From an uncultured Muribaculaceae bacterium (lineage in GTDB: Bacteria; Bacteroidota; Bacteroidia; Bacteroidales; Muribaculaceae): 64,000 nucleotides of DNA. Below are positions 1 to 8,223 of this stretch, one piece after another (the first letter of the stretch is position 1; each line of letters begins with the position of its first letter). Location of the stretch: contig CAUBJF010000009.1 in assembly GCA_958436175.1 (NCBI GenBank), forward strand, positions 1 through 64,000, given 5' to 3'. The translations under genes and the position numbers were made by a program. The notes beneath the pieces were generated by a model that was not told the DNA's origin, did not search any database, and saw only the letters and a program-made list of their open reading frames with translations.

Positions 1-1215
1 GGAGTCGATTTCGAGTTTAAGTTTGGAAGCAGCCTCGTCGACAAGGTCGATGGCTTTGTCGGGGAGGAAACGATCGGTGATATATCGTTCGGAGAGCTGC
101 ACGGCTGCGATAATAGCCTCGTCGCGGATACGTACCTTGTGGTGGTTCTCGTATCGTTCCTTGAGGCCGCGGAGGATGGCGATGGCACTTGCCTCGTCGG
201 GCTCGTTGACCATGACTTTCTGGAAGCGGCGTTCGAGAGCCTTGTCCTTTTCGAAATATTTCTGGAACTCGTCGAGTGTCGTTGCTCCGATGCTGCGGAG
301 CTCGCCGCGGGCGAGAGCCGGTTTGAGGATGTTGGCGGCATCCATGGCACCTTCTCCCTTGCCTGCTCCGACGAGAGTATGGATTTCGTCGATGAAGAGT
401 ATTATTTCGCCGTCGGCCGATGTCACTTCGTTGACGATGGCCTTAAGACGTTCCTCGAACTCGCCTTTGTACTTTGCGCCGGCGACGAGTGCGCCCATGT
501 CGAGCGAGTAGATCTGCTTTGTGCGAAGGTTCTCAGGCACGTCGCCACGAACTATACGCTGCGCGAGACCTTCAGCGATGGCCGTCTTGCCGGTACCCGG
601 CTCGCCGATAAGCATAGGGTTGTTCTTTGTACGGCGGCTCAGGATCTGGAGCACACGGCGTATTTCTTCGTCACGGCCGATGACAGGGTCGAGCTTGCCG
701 GCGCGAGCGCGTTCGTTGAGGTTGATGGCATATTTCGAGAGAGCGTTGTATGTCTCTTCGGCTCCCTGGTCGGTTGCTTTCTTACCCTTACGTAGTTCTT
801 CGATTGCTGCTTCAAGTTCTTTTTTGCCAAGACCGGCATTCTTGAGGATTGTTGAGGCAGGTGAGTTCACTTCGAAGATGGCCATGAGTATGGCTTCGAG
901 AGTGACATATTCGTCGCCCATCTTCTTCGCAATGTCGAGGGCTTTCTGGAGAACATCGTTCGATGAGCGGCTCAGGTAGGGTTCCTGACCGGAAACCTTC
1001 GGCAGGGATGCTATCTCTTCCTCGACCTGGCGCTGAACCATGCCGGGATTGGCTCCTGTCTTCTGCAATATGAAGTTGACGACAGATTCGCCTTCTTCCA
1101 TCACGCCTTTGAGAAGGCACACAGGTTCGATGGCCTGAGTGCCTGCGCCTCGGGTGATTTCGACAGCCTTCTGGATGGCTTCCTGCGATTTGATGGTGAA
1201 ATTGTTGAAGTTCAT
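1..1215 (-). CDS. clpB: ATP-dependent disaggregase ClpB (N-terminal 405 residues; cut by left edge)
   Basis: Cytosolic AAA+ chaperone that pulls proteins out of aggregates with DnaK. Translating the minus strand from the ATG at 1215 gives MNFNNFTIKSQEAIQKAVEI and then an intact frame to base 1. The Clp N-domain repeats fill about residues 1-145. The first ATPase domain follows with Walker A GEPGTGKTAIAEG, pore-loop GAKYKGEFEERLK, Walker B ILFIDEIHTLVG and sensor IGATTLDEFQKYFEKD. The middle coiled coil and second ATPase domain lie outside the window. ClpB is chosen over ClpA/ClpC because of the close ClpB-type match through the first ATPase domain. The 203-base gap to the divergent ABC gene holds no clear TAnnTTTG promoter. 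Confidence 0.95.
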   Translation of the reverse strand, partial: MNFNNFTIKSQEAIQKAVEITRGAGTQAIEPVCLLKGVMEEGESVVNFILQKTGANPGMVQRQVEEEIASLPKVSGQEPYLSRSSNDVLQKALDIAKKMGDEYVTLEAILMAIFEVNSPASTILKNAGLGKKELEAAIEELRKGKKATDQGAEETYNALSKYAINLNERARAGKLDPVIGRDEEIRRVLQILSRRTKNNPMLIGEPGTGKTAIAEGLAQRIVRGDVPENLRTKQIYSLDMGALVAGAKYKGEFEERLKAIVNEVTSADGEIILFIDEIHTLVGAGKGEGAMDAANILKPALARGELRSIGATTLDEFQKYFEKDKALERRFQKVMVNEPDEASAIAILRGLKERYENHHKVRIRDEAIIAAVQLSERYITDRFLPDKAIDLVDEAASKLKLEIDS

Positions 1216-1418
1216 ATCAGTAATAGTAATATGTAGTTCTGTTCAGTTTTTAATATATTTAACAAGCAAGCCTTGAAAATGTTCCGTCCCCTATGTGCAA
1301 ACATCGTGCCAATGCTTTTTTTTGCCATCGGGACATAAGGAAAATGACAGATTTTCATGCCAGGCATGTAAGAAAATCATCTTTTTTGCGTCTATATATA
1401 TGAATCAAGACAATAGCA

Positions 1419-2381
1419 ATGGATTATATTCTGACTGCAGAAAACATTACAAAGGACTTTACCGGGCATCGTGCTCTCGACGACGTGTCGATAGCCGTTC
1501 CTCGCGGTAAGGTCTATGGTCTGCTCGGCCCTAACGGTGCCGGCAAGACGACACTCATACGCATCATCAACCACATAACGGCACCGGACCGCGGATGCGT
1601 CACCTTCCAGGGACATCAGCTGACTGCTGCCGATGTCATGAACATTGGATATCTGCCAGAGGAACGTGGCCTTTACAAGAAGATGAAGGTCGGCGACCAG
1701 GCCCTCTTTTTCGCCCGTCTTAAGGGTCTGGGACGCAGGGAGGCCGAGGCGGCATTGCGTTCATGGTTCGATCGGCTCGAAATATCTTCCTGGTGGGATA
1801 AGAAAGTAGAAGAGCTCTCGAAGGGTATGGCTCAGAAAGTGCAGTTCATCGTCACGGTGCTGCACCGTCCCTCGCTGCTCATCTTCGACGAGCCCTTCTC
1901 AGGATTCGACCCCATCAACGCCGGTGTCCTCAAACGCGAGATACTCAAGCTTCGCGATGAAGGAGCCACAGTGATTTTTTCGACGCACAACATGTCGAGC
2001 GTCGAGGAGCTGTGCGACAATATCAGCCTCATCAACCGCTCGCGCAACATTCTGACTGGTTCAGTCGCCGAGCTGCGCGAACAGTATGGGGGGAATCTCT
2101 ATGAGCTTACCTTTGTCGGTAATCCCGACACGCTCCGCTCGTCGCTTGCCCCAATCGTCAGCGAGTTCAACCTCGGCGGTATCGACGATGCGGGCTATGC
2201 TACGGCGACGGTTTCTCTTCCGGCTCCGGATGCAGTCAAACCTCTCATTTCCGCTGCCAATGAAGCCGTGACCATCAACTCATTCCGACATGTCCTGCCC
2301 TCGATGGACGATATATTTGTGTCTGCCGTTTCCGCCTATAACAAGGCTCAGGACGATAATAATACTCAGGAAAAGCAATGA
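1419..2381 (+). CDS. ABC transporter ATP-binding protein (NatA-like)
   Basis: Nucleotide-binding subunit of an ABC-2 type exporter, 320 residues. Visible motifs are Walker A GPNGAGKT (residues 37-44), the signature LSKGM (133-137), Walker B LLIFDEP (153-159) and the switch histidine in FSTHNMSSVEELCD. A C-terminal extension of about 90 residues (after residue 220) is typical of the NatA/DUF4162 subgroup. It overlaps the next gene by 4 bases (ATGA), so the two subunits are translationally coupled. The substrate cannot be told from sequence; sodium extrusion is known for NatAB of Bacillus but is only an analogy here. Confidence 0.92.
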   Translation: MDYILTAENITKDFTGHRALDDVSIAVPRGKVYGLLGPNGAGKTTLIRIINHITAPDRGCVTFQGHQLTAADVMNIGYLPEERGLYKKMKVGDQALFFARLKGLGRREAEAALRSWFDRLEISSWWDKKVEELSKGMAQKVQFIVTVLHRPSLLIFDEPFSGFDPINAGVLKREILKLRDEGATVIFSTHNMSSVEELCDNISLINRSRNILTGSVAELREQYGGNLYELTFVGNPDTLRSSLAPIVSEFNLGGIDDAGYATATVSLPAPDAVKPLISAANEAVTINSFRHVLPSMDDIFVSAVSAYNKAQDDNNTQEKQ

Positions 2382-3637
2382 AATCAGGACTAAGCATAAT
2401 AATAGAGCGCGAGTACATGTCGCGTGTCAGACGCAAAAGCTTCATAATCACGACTATCCTCATGCCGGTGCTCATGATAGCCATATCGGTAGCTCCGGCG
2501 CTCGTCATGATGTTCTCCTCGCCGGAAGAAAGCAATATAGCCGTCATCGACGATACAGGACGTATAGCGGGTCTTCTCGAGGATAACGACGAGGTGCGTT
2601 TCGTCGCCATGACCGAACCCCTCGACAGCCTGCGCAACAATGCCGACTTCCAGTCGATTCTCGTCATCGACAGCAAGGCTGTCGACAATCCCGACGGTGC
2701 CATCACTCTTTACACAAGGGGCACTCCGGCACTTATGACCAATTCCTATATCGAAGGTCAGCTCGACGACGCAATCCGCGACCTGCGTCTCGAAGCATAC
2801 GATATCACCAACATCAAGCAGATTCTCGACGAGGTGTCGGTCGATGTAAGCTTTCCTACGATACGCATAGACAAAGAAGAAGAGACAGAGACCTCTGCCG
2901 GACTTTCGTATGCTCTTGGTCTGGTGATGGATATGATGCTCTATATGTTCATCCTCATCTACGGTCAGATGGTCATGAACTCAATCATCGAAGAAAAGAA
3001 CAACCGTGTCCTTGAGCTTGTAGTGTCGTCCGTCAAGCCGACCTCGCTCATGCTCGGCAAGATTGTCGGTATAGGTCTTGTGGCAGTCACACAGATACTC
3101 ATCTGGGCCGTACTGCTGGGCGCTTGCTGGGGCTGGGGACTGCCTATGATGGCCAGCCTTCCGGAAGCTGCCGACAGCGAACTGGCCGGCATGCTCGGCC
3201 AGCTATCAGACGGAGGATATCTTGCCTCCCTGTTCGTATATACCGTCCTCTTCTTTATAGGCGGATATTTCTTCTATTCGGCTATCTATGCAGCTATAGG
3301 CTCAGCTGTCGACAACATCCAGGATGCCTCCCAGCTCTCGACTGTAGCCACTATCCCTGTCATCCTCGCCATTGTCTGCTCAATGTCGATTCTCAACAAT
3401 CCCGGCTCTACGCTCGCGTTATGGCTTTCAATGATACCGTTCACCTCGCCTATGTGCATGATGACGCGCATACCGTTCGGAGTTCCGACCTGGGAAGTGA
3501 TTGTGTCGCTGATCGTGCTTTATATCTGCTTCTTGTTCATGATATGGGTATGTGCCAAGATTTACCGTGTCGGTATCTTCATGTATGGTAAAAAGCCTAC
3601 GATTGTAGAAGTGATACGTTGGGCACGGTACAAGTGA
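2378..3637 (+). CDS. ABC-2 type transporter permease (NatB-like)
   Basis: Membrane subunit of 419 residues partnering the upstream ATPase. It opens with MKSGLSIIIEREYMSRVRRK followed by a first membrane segment. A roughly 140-residue extracytoplasmic domain follows, then a cluster of five or so hydrophobic segments from about residue 175 to the C-terminus. The cytoplasmic motif IIEEKNNRVLELVVSSVKP is characteristic of ABC-2 permeases of the NatB/ABC2_membrane_3 family. The start overlaps the upstream stop. No third subunit or membrane-fusion protein is adjacent, so a two-component exporter is likely. Confidence 0.9.
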   Translation: MKSGLSIIIEREYMSRVRRKSFIITTILMPVLMIAISVAPALVMMFSSPEESNIAVIDDTGRIAGLLEDNDEVRFVAMTEPLDSLRNNADFQSILVIDSKAVDNPDGAITLYTRGTPALMTNSYIEGQLDDAIRDLRLEAYDITNIKQILDEVSVDVSFPTIRIDKEEETETSAGLSYALGLVMDMMLYMFILIYGQMVMNSIIEEKNNRVLELVVSSVKPTSLMLGKIVGIGLVAVTQILIWAVLLGACWGWGLPMMASLPEAADSELAGMLGQLSDGGYLASLFVYTVLFFIGGYFFYSAIYAAIGSAVDNIQDASQLSTVATIPVILAIVCSMSILNNPGSTLALWLSMIPFTSPMCMMTRIPFGVPTWEVIVSLIVLYICFLFMIWVCAKIYRVGIFMYGKKPTIVEVIRWARYK

Positions 3638-3768
3638 TGAAACAGTCCTGCTTTTTAGTGGGATGACAGAAGTTAAAAAATCGTAAATAGATACAGCTTG
3701 AGGCTGCCGTACACAACGCCGGGGCCTCAGGCTCGTTAAACATACGTCGAAGATTCAAAATATTTTTG

Positions 3769-3776
3769 TAACTTTG
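3769..3776 (+). promoter_or_regulatory. Putative -7 box of rpoD promoter
   Basis: TAACTTTG matches the Bacteroidota -7 consensus TAnnTTTG and lies 38 bases before the rpoD ATG. No convincing TTTG -33 element sits 19-21 bases upstream. Confidence 0.6.
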
Positions 3777-3814
3777 CACGTTAATTGCATCCATAACGGT
3801 ACCATATAAGAGAC

Positions 3815-4675
3815 ATGAGACAACTAAAAATCACCAAATCAATAACAAACCGCGAAAGTGCCTCACTTGATAAATACCTTCAGGAAATAGGCCGCGAGGA
3901 GCTTATTTCCGTAGATGAAGAAGTCGAGCTGGCACAACGCATCAAGCAAGGTGACCAGGCGGCTCTTGAAAAACTCACCCGCGCCAACCTCCGATTTGTC
4001 GTATCGGTCGCAAAACAGTACCAGAATCAAGGTCTCTCTCTCCCGGACCTCATCAATGAAGGCAACCTCGGTCTTATCAAGGCTGCCCGCAAATTCGATG
4101 AAACCCGTGGTTTCAAATTCATCTCTTATGCTGTTTGGTGGATTCGTCAGTCGATTCTTCAGGCTCTCGCCGAGCAGAGCCGTATCGTCCGTCTGCCCCT
4201 CAACCAGGTAGGTTCGCTTAACAAGATAGGCAAAGCCCTCTCCAAATTCGAACAGGAGAACGAACGACGTCCCTCGCCCGAAGAACTCGCTGAGACTCTC
4301 GATGTACCGGTAGAGAAAATCGCCGATACTTTGAAAGTTTCGGGCCGTCATATATCTGTTGATGCCCCCTTCGTCGAAGGCGAGGACAACAGTCTTCTCG
4401 ATGTGCTTACAAACGACGACTCGCCTATGGCCGATGCCGCCCTCAATCAGGAATCACTTTCGAACGAGGTAGAACGCGCTCTCCGTCAGCTCCACGACCG
4501 AGAACGTGAGATTCTCAAGATGTTCTTCGGTATCGGCTGCCAGGAGATGACTCTCGAAGAAATCGGAGCGAAGTTCGACCTTACCCGTGAACGCGTCCGT
4601 CAAATAAAGGAAAAGGCAATTCGACGACTCAAAGGACAGAAAAGCCGACTTCTCAAGAGCTATCTCGGCTCCTGA
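3815..4675 (+). CDS. rpoD: Primary RNA polymerase sigma factor (sigma-70, Bacteroidota short form)
   Basis: Housekeeping sigma factor, 286 residues. Region 1.2 begins at DKYLQEIGREELISVDEEVELAQRI. Region 2 carries LRFVVSVAKQYQNQGLSLPDL and the -10-melting helix FKFISYAVWWIRQSI. Region 3 follows around residues 135-200. Region 4.2 ends in TLEEIGAKFDLTRERVRQIK and KAIRRLKGQ. It lacks the long acidic region 1.1 and non-conserved insert of E. coli RpoD, as is normal for the phylum; this sigma reads the TTTG/TAnnTTTG promoters seen across the window. It is monocistronic, with its own promoter and a strong terminator. Confidence 0.96.
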   Translation: MRQLKITKSITNRESASLDKYLQEIGREELISVDEEVELAQRIKQGDQAALEKLTRANLRFVVSVAKQYQNQGLSLPDLINEGNLGLIKAARKFDETRGFKFISYAVWWIRQSILQALAEQSRIVRLPLNQVGSLNKIGKALSKFEQENERRPSPEELAETLDVPVEKIADTLKVSGRHISVDAPFVEGEDNSLLDVLTNDDSPMADAALNQESLSNEVERALRQLHDREREILKMFFGIGCQEMTLEEIGAKFDLTRERVRQIKEKAIRRLKGQKSRLLKSYLGS

Positions 4676-4700
4676 CCAAGCTGACGTGTCCCACCCTATT

Positions 4701-4747
4701 ACCGCACTTCGGCTTGCTTCAGGAGCATTCCGGTGCGGTTTTTTTAT
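4701..4747 (+). terminator. Rho-independent terminator of rpoD
   Basis: A 7-bp perfect stem (ACCGCAC at 4701-4707 with GTGCGGT at 4733-4739) is followed by a T-rich run. Confidence 0.85.
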
Positions 4748-4779
4748 TTATTACATGACTAATTTATACCCCCTATCCC

Positions 4780-5688
4780 ATGAGATTAAGCTATATAGCA
4801 GTTTGTCTGACTTTTGCAGCCATGTTGGCATCGTGTTCCACCATCAACAAATTTGCGGGCACCAAGCCGCGCAAGACGATAAAGACAGAAGCTGTCAAGC
4901 CTGATAATAAAGAGGTGCAGGATACGCGTATCGACCTTGGGGTGATGGGGGTAAAGCCCAGCCCTGAAGAACTTGGGGGAGCTCAGTGGGTAATTTCGTC
5001 GGTCGGGGACCATAATATAGTGGCGGAAGACGATGCTCCTTACATCAATTTCCAGCCTTCGACAGGACGCTTCTATGCTTCCGACGGTTGCAATATCATC
5101 AATGGTGACTACGTACTCCGTTCAGACGGTGTCATATATTTTTCAAATACGGCATCGACGCGCATGTATTGCCCGAATCTTGAATATGCTGCCGCGATTT
5201 CCGAGCTGTTGTCCGACAAATCCAGCCTTTCTGCCGACTGGAGGCGCATTGGCCATGAAAGCTACCTTATGCTCCGGGATACAAGGGGCGTTGTCAAGAT
5301 GACGCTGCGCCGTCACAACATGGAATTTATGAACGGCAACTGGCGTGTGGCAAGTATAGACGGGAAATCTGTAAACGACGATGAATGTAATATATTTTTC
5401 GATATCGCCGAGCTGAAGCTGCATGGCAACACCGGGTGCAACTATTTCAACGGCGATATCTATATCGATCCTTCGCGCAGTAATGCTATCGACTTCAGCA
5501 ATATGGGAGTTACACGGATGTCTTGTCCGAATACCTCCCGTGAGACGGCCATGCTCGTTGCCCTTGAGCAGACAGTATCCGCAATCTCCGGCAAGGACGG
5601 GGAAAGTGTCCTGCTGCTCGACCGTAAGGGCAAAGAACTCATGATACTCAAACGTCTACCTATGCCCGAGAAAGACGGTAAGCAATAG
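4780..5688 (+). CDS. META-domain lipoprotein, two META repeats (HslJ-like)
   Basis: Predicted outer-membrane-anchored lipoprotein of 302 residues. The signal peptide MRLSYIAVCLTFAAMLASCS ends in a lipobox LASC with the acylated Cys at residue 19. Two META (DUF306/HslJ) domains follow, about residues 65-165 and 180-290. Each shows the family pattern of a W near the start, GCN(x)nNG and a CPN box (GCNIINGDY, MYCPNLE; GCNYFNGDI, MSCPNTS). The family is linked to stress and antibiotic resistance in E. coli, but no reaction is known. It is flanked by the rpoD terminator and the palindrome of the next gene, so it is probably transcribed alone. Confidence 0.85.
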   Translation: MRLSYIAVCLTFAAMLASCSTINKFAGTKPRKTIKTEAVKPDNKEVQDTRIDLGVMGVKPSPEELGGAQWVISSVGDHNIVAEDDAPYINFQPSTGRFYASDGCNIINGDYVLRSDGVIYFSNTASTRMYCPNLEYAAAISELLSDKSSLSADWRRIGHESYLMLRDTRGVVKMTLRRHNMEFMNGNWRVASIDGKSVNDDECNIFFDIAELKLHGNTGCNYFNGDIYIDPSRSNAIDFSNMGVTRMSCPNTSRETAMLVALEQTVSAISGKDGESVLLLDRKGKELMILKRLPMPEKDGKQ

Positions 5689-5747
5689 GGGTCCTCTCTC
5701 TAAGATTCCATAAAAGAAGATTTTGTGGTCAGACAGGTGTTTTTTTT

Positions 5748-5784
5748 GACAATGGCGAATATTTTTGCGTATATTCGCATTGTC
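5748..5784. promoter_or_regulatory. Inverted repeat overlapping the -7 box of the AAA/DUF4435 gene (candidate operator)
   Basis: Arms GACAATGGCGAATAT (5748-5762) and ATATTCGCATTGTC (5771-5784) are reverse complements except for one bulged G. They enclose an 8-base centre. The -7-like box TATTTTTG lies at 5760-5767, spanning the inner left arm and the loop, 22 bases before the arm-proximal leader and about 40 bases before the ATG. A palindrome centred on a promoter is the usual layout of a repressor or autoregulator site. It does not look like a terminator, because the 8-T run (5740-5747) precedes the hairpin. Confidence 0.55.
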
Positions 5785-5805
5785 GAACAAACCGATATCT
5801 GAACC

Positions 5806-7374
5806 ATGGAAGTGAGATTACCCAAAAGACGTGACGGGAATGCTCCGGAAGCCCTTACCATTGGGCCCGGCGATAGTTGTGTCATCATCGGTGCCAATGG
5901 TGCCGGCAAGACCCGTTTTACATCAGAAGTAGTACGTTTGCTTGGTGAAAAAGCTTTCAGGATATCGGCCCTGGACGGTATTTACAATCGTCGTCGCCTC
6001 ACCCAGACTTCTGCTACTTCCCTGATGTCGATGCTTGATCCCGCTATTCTTGCAACGGCCGAGAAGGGGGCTATAGCCCCTACGACCCTCGAAATGCTCC
6101 TCTCGCAGTTGATGCATGAGGAAATGTTGAATCTTATAGGCTACAAGCTCGCATTGACGACTAATCCTAAGGCTGTACTGAACCGTACCCGTCTTGATAA
6201 GGTCGTGGATCTTTGGCAGGGAGTCTTTCCCGGAAATAAAGTTCTCATAGACAGCGGTAAAATCTTATTTTCCCGCGGCCTTGACCCTGAGGGATATTCA
6301 TCTATAAAACTGTCGGACGGCGAGAAAGCGGTACTGTTCTATGCCATAGCTGTCAGCTATGCCCCAAAAGGAAGCGTCATATTTGTCGATTCTCCCGAAA
6401 TATTCCTTCATCCTACGATGGTTGCTTCCCTATGGAACAGACTCGAGTTCCAGCGTCCGGACTGCTCGTTCTGCTATACGACCCATGACCCGGAATTTGC
6501 ATCGTCGCGTAACGGAGCCCCTGTCGTATGGGTTCGCGACTGCGATACTGCCCATCTTGCATGGGACTACGACACGCTGCCATCGCAGGACGGTATGCCC
6601 CCGGAGCTATATATGAGTCTCGTGGGCGCCCGCAAACCTGTCCTCTTTATAGAGGGCGACAGCCGCCGCTCCATCGACGCGCGTCTCTATCCGCTTATTT
6701 TTCCCGACTATACCGTGCGCTCGCTCGGAAGCTGCAACAAGGTGATAGAGGCGACAAGGACATTCAACGGACTTTCCTCTTTCCATAATCTCGATTCCTT
6801 CGGCATTGTCGACCGTGACCGCCGCGATGACGGGGAGGTGGGCTACCTGCGGAGCAAAAATATCATGGTGCCGGAGGTGGCGGAAGTCGAGAATCTCTTC
6901 CTTCTCGAAAATGTCGTCAAGACTATGGCGACTATGAACCGTAAAGATCCCGAAAGGGTATTCGCAAAGGTAAAGTCGGCAATCATCAGTCTCTTCCGCG
7001 GAGAGTTGCGGCAGCAGGCTCTCATGCATACGCGCCACTATATGAAAAAAATGGTCGAGCGACGTGTCGATGCACGTTTTTCCGATATCACGACCTTGGA
7101 GAAGCATGTGGCAGGTCTTGTCGACGAACTCGACCCGCGTTCCACTTATGAACGCCTGTGCCGCGATTTCCATAGCTTTGTCGATTCCGGTGACTATGCA
7201 TCTGTCCTGAAGGTCTTTAATCAGAAATCGATGCTCGGAAACTGCAATGTGGCACCCCTGTGCGGATATAACAACAAGGACAGCTATATTAATGCCGTAA
7301 TATCAACCCTCCGAACGAAGACAAAAGAAGCGGAGAGCATAAGGAATGCTCTCCGCCGAGGTCTGGGTCTTTAG
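5806..7374 (+). CDS. AAA/ABC-type ATPase fused to a TOPRIM-like DUF4435 domain (PARIS AriAB-like candidate)
   Basis: Cytosolic protein of 522 residues with two visible halves. The first is an ABC-class ATPase: Walker A GANGAGKT (29-36), signature-like LSDGEK (169-174), Walker B VIFVDSPE (191-198) and H-loop TTHD (225-228). The second, from about residue 275, has a TOPRIM/DUF4435 pattern: VLFIEGDSRRSID with Glu283, GIVDRDRRDD with Asp336/Asp338, then EVENLFLLENV. A basic helical tail of about 130 residues follows. AriA (ATPase) and AriB (DUF4435 nuclease) form the PARIS anti-phage system, also known as a single fused protein. The domain order matches; function here is inferred. It could also be an OLD-like nuclease of another role. 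It is a lone gene with a palindrome over its promoter. Confidence 0.75.
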   Translation: MEVRLPKRRDGNAPEALTIGPGDSCVIIGANGAGKTRFTSEVVRLLGEKAFRISALDGIYNRRRLTQTSATSLMSMLDPAILATAEKGAIAPTTLEMLLSQLMHEEMLNLIGYKLALTTNPKAVLNRTRLDKVVDLWQGVFPGNKVLIDSGKILFSRGLDPEGYSSIKLSDGEKAVLFYAIAVSYAPKGSVIFVDSPEIFLHPTMVASLWNRLEFQRPDCSFCYTTHDPEFASSRNGAPVVWVRDCDTAHLAWDYDTLPSQDGMPPELYMSLVGARKPVLFIEGDSRRSIDARLYPLIFPDYTVRSLGSCNKVIEATRTFNGLSSFHNLDSFGIVDRDRRDDGEVGYLRSKNIMVPEVAEVENLFLLENVVKTMATMNRKDPERVFAKVKSAIISLFRGELRQQALMHTRHYMKKMVERRVDARFSDITTLEKHVAGLVDELDPRSTYERLCRDFHSFVDSGDYASVLKVFNQKSMLGNCNVAPLCGYNNKDSYINAVISTLRTKTKEAESIRNALRRGLGL

Positions 7375-7386
7375 TTGTACGCTTTC

Positions 7387-8091
7387 TTATTTAAGAGTAC
7401 CGTTTTCAGCCTGCTGCACCATTTCGGGACTGGCTGTGATATATATTTCTACACGCCGGTTCTGTGCGCGCCCTGCAGGGGTGTCGTTCGATGCAACGTA
7501 GTCGGCCATAGGAATACCCTGTGCGCTTAGACGGTTGGGGGCTATGCCTGCGTTTGCGAGATATGTCAGTACAGCGTCGGCACGACCTGTCGATACTCGT
7601 TCGTTCACCTGGTATGAACCGGTATTGTCGGTAAAGCCCATGATCTGTACGTCGGTTAGAGGATTTTCACGCAGAGAAACCGCGAACTTGGCGAGGTCGG
7701 CCTGTGCTCCGGCGCTCAGCGTAGTGCCGTTCGTCGGGAAGAGAATACCGCCCGGGAACACTACCTTGATGGCTTGCAGGCCGTTCTGGTCTGTTGTCTT
7801 TTCGACCTGTGTATCTTTAGGCAGGCTCGCTTCGAGCTCTTTCTGCTGTTTGTCCATCTTGTTGCCGATGAGTGCGCCTGCACCAGCTCCGACAGCAGCT
7901 CCGATTGCACTGCCTATTCCGGCACCCTTGCCGCCACCGATTATAGCACCGAGTCCTGCACCCAGGGCTGCGCCGCCACCACCGCCTATGAGGGCGCCTT
8001 TACCTGTCTTTGTCATTGACGAGCAAGATGTTTCGCCGATGAGGATGCTGCATCCCAGGAGGGCGATAGCTGCGATTTTGAATACTTTCAT
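7387..8091 (-). CDS. OmpA-family protein with glycine-zipper domain (YiaD/YfiB-like)
   Basis: Predicted cell-envelope protein of 234 residues from the ATG at 8091 (MKVFKIAAIALLGCSILIG). An in-frame start 60 bases upstream would add a non-signal sequence and is rejected. A hydrophobic signal ends near a Cys-Ser pair that may be lipidated. About residues 30-80 are a glycine-zipper segment (GKGALIGGGGGAALGAGLGA and repeats), which packs in membranes. The C-terminal half is an OmpA peptidoglycan-binding domain with MGFTDNTGSYQVNERVS, RADAVLTYL and the closing AGRAQNRRVEIYI. It is convergent with the AAA/DUF4435 gene, 12 bases apart. Confidence 0.9.
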   Translation of the reverse strand: MKVFKIAAIALLGCSILIGETSCSSMTKTGKGALIGGGGGAALGAGLGAIIGGGKGAGIGSAIGAAVGAGAGALIGNKMDKQQKELEASLPKDTQVEKTTDQNGLQAIKVVFPGGILFPTNGTTLSAGAQADLAKFAVSLRENPLTDVQIMGFTDNTGSYQVNERVSTGRADAVLTYLANAGIAPNRLSAQGIPMADYVASNDTPAGRAQNRRVEIYITASPEMVQQAENGTLK

Positions 8092-8168
8092 CGTTCTATG
8101 GTTTTTTATGTTAGTATGTTGTCCGTATATTTTGATTATTATAGTAGACAATCAAAATGGGGTAAAGG

Positions 8169-8200
8169 TTTGTTTTCGACTACAAAAATACGTAATTTTG
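8169..8200 (+). promoter_or_regulatory. Bacteroidota promoter of the EamA gene run
   Basis: TTTG at 8169-8172, 20-base spacer, TAATTTTG at 8193-8200: a full match to the primary-sigma consensus. It lies just before the transporter and probably drives the run to radC. Confidence 0.8.
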
Positions 8201-8223
8201 TGAAAGAATCATGAAGCACACCT

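Noticed and set aside
5740..5784. Terminator of the META-domain gene
   Set aside because: The eight T lie before the inverted repeat on the plus strand, and no stem precedes them; reading the minus strand gives an A-run after the stem. An operator fits better.
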